Part shown: piece by piece, positions 1 through 5,880 of the stretch
How the letters are laid out: every line of letters begins with the position of its first letter
Position numbering within the stretch: the stretch's first letter is position 1
Assembly (NCBI GenBank): GCA_017547345.1
Contig: JAFYPY010000149.1
Coordinates: 1-5,880, forward strand
Source: Bacillota bacterium
GTDB taxonomy: Bacteria; Bacillota_A; Clostridia; Peptostreptococcales; Anaerovoracaceae
Reading direction: 5' to 3'
DNA length: 5,880 nt
The notes under the pieces: generated by a model
The model's input: only the letters and a program-made list of their open reading frames with translations
What the model was told of the DNA's origin: nothing
The model's database searches: none
Position numbers and translations under genes: made by a program

Positions 1-104
1 AGACCCTGCTCGCCAACGTGTACTACGTCGAACATATTCGCATCTTCCATACCAGATGCAACTACTAAAGGTCCTGCTACTTTAATAATTTTACCCTGAC
101 TCAT
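1..104 (-). CDS. atpA: V-type ATPase subunit A, catalytic (N-terminal fragment, cut by window edge)
   Basis: This is the start of the ATP-binding catalytic subunit of the V-type ATPase head (A3B3). Only 34 codons are visible and the gene continues beyond the left edge. It begins [19 protein letters not shown], the beta-barrel start of the family, whose hallmark is a G-K-I-(I/V)-K-V-x-G-P-(L/V)-V core. The Walker A motif and the A-specific insertion lie outside the window. The ATG (102-104) comes three bases after the stop of F and is preceded by a consensus ribosome binding site inside the end of F. The position directly after F is the normal place for A in clostridial and enterococcal clusters. 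The identity is clear despite the short length, because the N-terminal motif and the gene order agree. Confidence 0.93.
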   Translation of the reverse strand, partial: MSQGKIIKVAGPLVVASGMEDANMFDVVHVGEQG

Positions 105-107
105 ATC

Positions 108-431
108 CTACTTGTCACCTCCAAAGAGTATATCTGCTCCGACTGCTCTTTCAACCGCCTTCTTGACGTTGCTCATTCCAATTCCCATATTTCCGTCTTT
201 GCCAGGAATAGGAATAATAGCCGGAATTTTAGAGTCTATATAACTATCTACCTCTTCACCTAAGTGCTGAAAAAGTTTTTCAGTCACGTAGATGATAGCA
301 TAGTCTTCTTTTGCTATTTTTTTGAGTACTTTTTTTGCTTCATCAGCCTGGTCACAAGGAAAAACCTCTAGGCCTACAGCCTTAAAGCCAAGTACACTTT
401 CTCTATCACCGATTACACCGATTTTATACAT
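108..431 (-). CDS. atpF: V-type ATPase subunit F (central rotor stalk)
   Basis: Subunit F sits with D in the central rotor shaft that turns inside the A3B3 head. It is soluble and cytoplasmic. The protein has 107 residues, usual for the family (about 100-110). Visible family motifs are IGVIGD at 4-9 (first beta strand of the Rossmann-like fold), the YVTE strand end at 48-51, IPIPG at 73-77 and the near-invariant AVGADIL at 96-102, which belongs to the C-terminal helix that docks on D. The ATG (429-431) overlaps the end of C by 8 bases in ATGTATAA, suggesting translational coupling. Its own ribosome binding site is weak (AGAAAGG about 12 bases upstream). The gene has two runs of seven A on the coding strand near codons 33-39 and a short palindrome at codons 50-55. 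E. hirae calls this subunit NtpG, so the letter in the symbol varies between species. Confidence 0.95.
   Translation of the reverse strand: MYKIGVIGDRESVLGFKAVGLEVFPCDQADEAKKVLKKIAKEDYAIIYVTEKLFQHLGEEVDSYIDSKIPAIIPIPGKDGNMGIGMSNVKKAVERAVGADILFGGDK
116..122 (-). promoter_or_regulatory. Ribosome binding site of subunit A
   Basis: On the minus strand the sequence reads GGAGGTG, with 11 bases between it and the ATG of A. It lies wholly inside the last codons of F, so translation of F and A is closely linked. With those of K and H it is among the strongest Shine-Dalgarno matches in the operon, which fits a subunit needed in three copies per enzyme. Confidence 0.8.
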
Positions 432-1431
432 AAGTCTCTCTCAGCCTTTCTTTAATGGTTTCCTCTGCTATACCAGCCAACTTGCCGGTTAATACCATGC
501 GCAGATTTTTGATTTCGTTTTCTTTTGCAATATAGAATGCTGCAATAGGTTCAATACCTGTAGTTATAAATTTAGCAGCCTGAATATATCTCACTTTCGT
601 ATCGTCACAAAGTTTTTCAAGCAATGAATACTTGCCTGTTTCTTCTACCTTTGCTGCGCCGACTTCCATAATTTCTCTATATCCATGGATATCAAGCTTT
701 TCGCCTAAATTCTGGTATGTGTCACCGTATGAATCTACTAATGTCTTTAAGTCAATCTTGCCACCTTCAAGGAAAACTTTCTGAAGGAAAGTCTCTGGCT
801 TTTTGATTTTTCTAAGTCTAACAAAAGTATTGATATTAAGAATATCGATTAAGAGTCTCACATACCCAACAACAAATTCGTTACCGCAAGTCTCTGCTGC
901 CGCCAGCATATCTCTGTAACAAGCTTTATCCAAAACAATGTCAATTTCTTGTGGATCCTTGTTCTTGGCATAGCCTTCAATGGCTTCTTCCATTGCCTCC
1001 TTAATTCTAGGTGGCATGAACATATAGTCTCTAGCCTGAATCATGTATGCTAGTTTGTCAGCTTCTATCGTTCCACCAGCCATAAAATATGCTTCTGGGG
1101 AAATTTCGAGAATTTCTGCCTTCAAGACCACCTTTACATTGTGGTAGTCAGCAGGGTACTGCAAGAATTCGAGTTCTTCTTTTTCATTAACTACAGAAAG
1201 TACTAAATCGCAAACTCTCTTTTGCTCTTCCTTCAAAGACTTTTCATAGTCTCTCGGATTTTCTAAAGGCTTGCCATCTCCATAGCCAAAATCGGCTAAG
1301 ATATTCATAGCAGCTTGAACATCTGCAGCTTCTGCTACCTTGTTCATATCAGCCTTACCGAGCAAAGTCCTTTCATTGCCTCTAATGACTGCGCAAGAAT
1401 ATTGATATTCATCTCTTCTATGTTTAGCCAT
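424..1431 (-). CDS. atpC: V-type ATPase subunit C (ring-to-rotor adaptor; AhaC/NtpC type)
   Basis: This is the funnel-shaped soluble subunit that sits on the proteolipid ring and holds the D-F shaft (yeast subunit d family). The protein has 335 residues, near the usual 320-350. It is expected to be almost all helical, with three repeated bundles. The start matches the family: YSCAVIRGNERTLL near 11-24 carries the conserved A-V-x-R...E..LL pattern. The end is very well conserved: GIEPIAAFYIAKENEI from 292, followed by NLR, a GKLAG motif and the final RLRETYV. The ATG (1429-1431) is preceded by AAAGGAG at 1439-1445 with a 7-base spacer; this site overlaps the TAA of E. The last 8 bases overlap the start of F. 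No frameshift or missing block was seen. Confidence 0.95.
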   Translation of the reverse strand: MAKHRRDEYQYSCAVIRGNERTLLGKADMNKVAEAADVQAAMNILADFGYGDGKPLENPRDYEKSLKEEQKRVCDLVLSVVNEKEELEFLQYPADYHNVKVVLKAEILEISPEAYFMAGGTIEADKLAYMIQARDYMFMPPRIKEAMEEAIEGYAKNKDPQEIDIVLDKACYRDMLAAAETCGNEFVVGYVRLLIDILNINTFVRLRKIKKPETFLQKVFLEGGKIDLKTLVDSYGDTYQNLGEKLDIHGYREIMEVGAAKVEETGKYSLLEKLCDDTKVRYIQAAKFITTGIEPIAAFYIAKENEIKNLRMVLTGKLAGIAEETIKERLRETYV

Positions 1432-1443
1432 AGATATTCTCCT

Positions 1444-2025
1444 TTACTCGAACAGCATTGCAGCAACTTCTGAGTTCATTGCATCTTTATTTTCTGCAAC
1501 TAAAGCTTCTACACTGTTGTTGATATATACCTTTCCAACCTGCATAACGAAGCCACCTTTAATGTTTCTAGTTTCGTCTGCAAGGCTGAATTTTGCATCT
1601 TTAACTGCTTCATTCAATTTCTGGCAAACCTTTTCGCCTACAGCTTCTTTATCTCTTGTATTGAAAATAAGCTGTCCGGAAGTTTCGCCTGACTGCTTGC
1701 CAAGGTTAACTAGGAAGTCTACATACTCTGCTTCTTCCATAGATGCGAGTGCATCCACCGCCTTTTTGAAACAGTCGTCGATTAGTTCTTGCTTCTTTTG
1801 TAAAATCAGTTTTCTTGAGTCGATGTCTGCAACTGATTTACGACGACTAATTGTCTTTTCTTTCGTATCTAGGCCCGTTGCCTCTTCGCTAGCTAATAAG
1901 TTTTTTGCTTCTTCTTTAGCCTGTGCCAAGATTTCGTCTACCTTCTTTTGAGCTTCAGCAAGAACAACCTTTTTTTCTTCTTCTGCTTCTCCAAGAATCT
2001 TAGAGGTTATTTTTTCTATGCTCAT
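1444..2025 (-). CDS. atpE: V-type ATPase subunit E (peripheral stalk)
   Basis: Subunit E pairs with the coil subunit H to form the outer stalks that keep the A3B3 head from turning with the rotor. The protein has 193 residues, usual for bacterial E (about 190-200). Residues 1-90 are charged and rich in A, E and K, with the pattern of a long helix or coiled coil that would run beside H. The C-terminal globular domain carries the family marker GGFV at 157-160 and INNSVEAL at 168-175 (family form: GG(F/V) followed by a D/Y-x-x-INNSF/V-E). The ATG (2023-2025) has GGAAAGG upstream at 2036-2042 with a 10-base spacer. The gene is separated from K by 40 bases, the widest gap inside the operon, with no promoter or hairpin seen there. 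C starts 12 bases after its stop. Confidence 0.94.
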   Translation of the reverse strand: MSIEKITSKILGEAEEEKKVVLAEAQKKVDEILAQAKEEAKNLLASEEATGLDTKEKTISRRKSVADIDSRKLILQKKQELIDDCFKKAVDALASMEEAEYVDFLVNLGKQSGETSGQLIFNTRDKEAVGEKVCQKLNEAVKDAKFSLADETRNIKGGFVMQVGKVYINNSVEALVAENKDAMNSEVAAMLFE

Positions 2026-2065
2026 AGCTTTTCTACCTTTCCTATATGTTTGGTTGTCAGCAAAA

Positions 2066-4521
<2,456 letters not shown>

Positions 4522-4532
<11 letters not shown>

Positions 4533-4842
4533 TTGATTTCACCCTTTCTACAATTCTACTAACTACATCTAGCTCTTTTGATTTGGCTTTGGCTTCAAGT
4601 TCAGAGCAGGCAGCTTTTGTTGCTTCTATGGAAGCATCATATTGCTTCTGCGCTTCTTCCTGACCCTCGGCCGAAAGTCTGTCCACTACTTCCTTTGCCT
4701 TCGCCTTTGCTTCTTCTAAGAGCTCTAGGGCATTAGTGTTTGCTTTTTCTATCATAGCCTTTGCTTCCTGCTTGCTTTCCTTTCGGATAGCGTCTGCATC
4801 TTGCTCAGCCTTATTGATCAAATTCAATTCTTCTCTAAACAC
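4522..4842 (-). CDS. atpH: V-type ATPase subunit G/H (peripheral-stalk coil; AhaH/NtpF type)
   Basis: This is the partner of subunit E in the outer stalk. The protein has 106 residues, usual for this family (about 100-110). Almost the whole chain is one charged helix rich in A, E, K and Q. It has no helix-breaking proline, and hydrophobic residues are spaced as in a coiled coil (for example A-I-R-K-E at 18-22 and A-L-E-L-L-E-E-A-K at 38-46). It opens FREELNLINKAEQDAD, close to the family start. Such low-complexity coils are hard to place by sequence alone, so much of the support comes from its position as first gene before I, as in the E. hirae ntp and clostridial clusters. The start is GTG (4840-4842), set 7 bases after a strong AAGGGAGG. 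It is the first gene after the presumed promoter gap. Its end overlaps the start of I by 11 bases. Confidence 0.88.
4540..4547 (-). promoter_or_regulatory. Ribosome binding site deciding the GTG start of subunit I
   Basis: The minus strand reads AAAGGGTG, 7 bases before GTG at 4530-4532. The next in-frame ATG (4515-4517, codon 6) is 22 bases from this site, too far to use it, and would remove conserved N-terminal residues. The site lies inside the last codons of H. Confidence 0.65.
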
Positions 4843-4849
4843 TTTTTTG

Positions 4850-4857
4850 CCTCCCTT
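4850..4857 (-). promoter_or_regulatory. Ribosome binding site deciding the GTG start of subunit H
   Basis: The minus strand reads AAGGGAGG, 7 bases before GTG at 4840-4842. No ATG in the same frame lies close to the 5' end, and the strong site with good spacing makes the GTG start well supported. Confidence 0.75.
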
Positions 4858-4931
4858 CCCTTGTTATTTATACTACCACACTTTTACTCATTTTTAATCA
4901 TAATTTAGTTATTTTATTGCATATTTTTGAT

Positions 4932-4958
4932 ATTATACAACAAATAATCGTTTAATAA
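4932..4958 (-). promoter_or_regulatory. Candidate promoter of the ATPase operon
   Basis: In the 129-base gap between whiA and atpH the minus strand holds a perfect -10 hexamer, TATAAT (4932-4937). The upstream -35 region is poor: the best candidate is TTATTA (4953-4958), 15 bases away with three of six consensus matches. TG sits directly before the -10 box, one base off the extended form. A start near 4925 would give a leader of about 80 bases. The gap is so AT-rich that a TATAAT can arise by chance, so this is a candidate only. Confidence 0.4.
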
Positions 4959-4966
4959 TTTGTTTT
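4937..4966 (-). repeat. Imperfect inverted repeat upstream of atpH
   Basis: On the minus strand AAAACAAATTATT and GATTATTTGTTGT form two 13-base arms around AAAC; 10 of 13 positions pair. The repeat begins five bases after the whiA stop, covers the -35 region and touches the candidate -10 box. It could be a protein-binding site that controls the operon. It is a poor terminator candidate: the stem is almost all A-T and no clean T run follows. It matches no operator I recognise. Confidence 0.35.
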
Positions 4967-4971
4967 GTATT

Positions 4972-5880
4972 CTATATTTTTTCAGCTAGCTCTACTATTT
5001 TTTTGAGTCTGCCGTTTATTCCTGACTTCTTTAACGGTGGGTCGCACAGCTCTCCTAAAGCCGCAATTGTTAAGTCTGGATTTTCTTTTCTAAGGAGTGC
5101 GACTTCTCTAAGCTTATCTGGAAGCCAGTCAAGCCCCTTCTCTTTTTCTATCTTTTCAATTGCAGCAGATTGTTTCATAGCAGCTTCTACAACTCTATCA
5201 AGATTAGCGTTATCGCAATTTGCCATTCTGTTAACCTTATTCCTCATGGACTTTTCTACCTGAGTAGTCGTAATTATTAAGGAGTGAGTATCAGCACCCA
5301 TTATGCCCAGAATGTCCCCTATGTAATCTGCCTTCTTTACATATACCAAATGGGACTTACCTCTCTTTGTTTCCTTAGCCTGCAAATCCACAAAGGAATT
5401 TATAAGTTTTCTTAAATCTTTAGCTAAGGTTTCTGTTCTACATACAAATTCCAAATGATATGATTTTTCAGGATCGCTCATAGTTCCAACGCCCATGAAC
5501 ACACCTCTAAGATATGCTTTCTTGCAACATTTAGTTCGTATGAGTCCATCATAAATACCGTCAGAAATATAGTTATTACCTTCTCTTACAAGCAAAATCC
5601 CCGTTTCTCGCAGGATCTGTTCACTTCTGTTTTCGGCATCTATTGTGAGCTTGTATGCTCTTTTCTTTCCAACGGAATTGCCTTCTCCTACCTTCAATGT
5701 AGTGTCTATGTCGAAGTATTCGTGTAGGAGTTTTTTGTAATGCCTCATTACTGCCGGATTTTCAGAAGTTATCATTATCTTAAACTTCCCAAATCCTGCA
5801 AGACCTATACTTCCGGCTACTCGCAAAAATCCGGCTATCTCTGCAAGCTGACAACACTTTTTTTCTGATTCTAGCCTGGA
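4972..5880 (-). CDS. whiA: WhiA-family DNA-binding protein (5' end cut by window edge)
   Basis: WhiA is a conserved Gram-positive protein with a degenerate homing-endonuclease (LAGLIDADG-like) fold and a C-terminal helix-turn-helix. In Streptomyces it controls sporulation genes; in Bacillus it affects cell division and chromosome segregation. Here 302 residues are visible and the frame stays open to the right edge, so about 10-20 residues are missing compared with the usual length near 315. The visible part starts SRLESEKKCCQLAEIAGFLR, matching the family's early KxCCxxAEL(A)G region. The TTG at 5824-5826 is inside this conserved block and is not the true start. The second half of the fold is marked by CCKKAYLRGVFMGVGTMSDP and YHLEF near 118-145. 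The C-terminal domain includes LGELCDPPLKKSGINGRL near 275-292, the family's (P/D)P-x-x-KSG-x-x-x-RL recognition region. No terminator follows, so read-through into the ATPase genes is possible. Confidence 0.95.
   Translation of the reverse strand, partial: SRLESEKKCCQLAEIAGFLRVAGSIGLAGFGKFKIMITSENPAVMRHYKKLLHEYFDIDTTLKVGEGNSVGKKRAYKLTIDAENRSEQILRETGILLVREGNNYISDGIYDGLIRTKCCKKAYLRGVFMGVGTMSDPEKSYHLEFVCRTETLAKDLRKLINSFVDLQAKETKRGKSHLVYVKKADYIGDILGIMGADTHSLIITTTQVEKSMRNKVNRMANCDNANLDRVVEAAMKQSAAIEKIEKEKGLDWLPDKLREVALLRKENPDLTIAALGELCDPPLKKSGINGRLKKIVELAEKI

Noticed and set aside
1517..1951. Open frame of 144 codons on the plus strand, opposite subunit E
   Set aside because: It is the antisense shadow of a strongly conserved gene. 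Its serine-, phenylalanine- and alanine-rich composition is the expected complement of Lys/Glu/Ala-rich coding sequence, and it has no ribosome binding site or family motif.
4867..4872. Second -10-like hexamer TATAAA close to atpH
   Set aside because: No acceptable -35 sequence lies 16-18 bases upstream, and transcription from it would leave a leader of under 20 bases. Such hexamers are common in this AT-rich gap.
4843..4971. Riboswitch, small RNA gene or intrinsic terminator in the whiA-atpH gap
   Set aside because: The gap is very AT-rich with no GC-rich stem, no T run after a hairpin on the minus strand and no known riboswitch core.
5003..5263. Plus-strand open frame of 86 codons opposite the end of whiA
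   Set aside because: It is an antisense shadow of the conserved WhiA helix-turn-helix region; serine- and phenylalanine-rich, with no independent evidence.
5824..5826. TTG as the start codon of whiA, giving a 284-residue protein
   Set aside because: The frame is open to the window edge, and the 18 codons before this TTG encode the conserved KKCCQLAEIAGF block of the WhiA family. The start lies outside the window.

Overview
This window looks like ordinary core chromosome of an anaerobic member of the Bacillota, most likely the class Clostridia. The evidence is a bacterial V-type (A/V-type) ATPase cluster in the order found in clostridia and enterococci, strong GGAGG-type ribosome binding sites, AT-leaning sequence and a full-length-type WhiA (a Gram-positive protein). 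I cannot name a genus. All eight genes lie on the minus strand, so the window is read from right to left.

At the right edge (5880 to 4972) is whiA, cut at its 5' end by the window edge. A 129-base AT-rich gap follows. It holds a candidate -10 box and an imperfect inverted repeat, but no convincing terminator. The ATPase operon then runs to the left edge: H (peripheral-stalk coil, 4842-4522), I (membrane stator, 4532-2556), K (16-kDa proteolipid ring subunit, 2542-2066), E (peripheral stalk, 2025-1444), C (ring-to-rotor socket, 1431-424), F (rotor shaft, 431-108) and the first 34 codons of A (catalytic subunit, 104-1). B and D would be expected just beyond the left edge. Genes overlap by 8-11 bases or are 3-40 bases apart, so this is one transcription unit. 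It covers most of a complete rotary ATPase: E and H form the outer stalks, I and K form the ion path, C and F link the ring to the A3B3 head.

The most informative detail is in K. Every residue that binds sodium in the Enterococcus hirae NtpK ring has an identical counterpart here (L55, T58, Q59, Y62, Q110, E139), so the machine is predicted to move Na+ rather than H+. The direction in the cell (ATP synthesis or ion pumping) cannot be read from the sequence.

I found no mobile element, CRISPR array, RNA gene, phage gene, broken gene or unknown system. The only non-coding stretch above 100 bases is the whiA-atpH gap. The findings are therefore modest: predicted ion specificity, the regulatory gap, the whiA-ATPase junction, and small sequence oddities inside the F gene.
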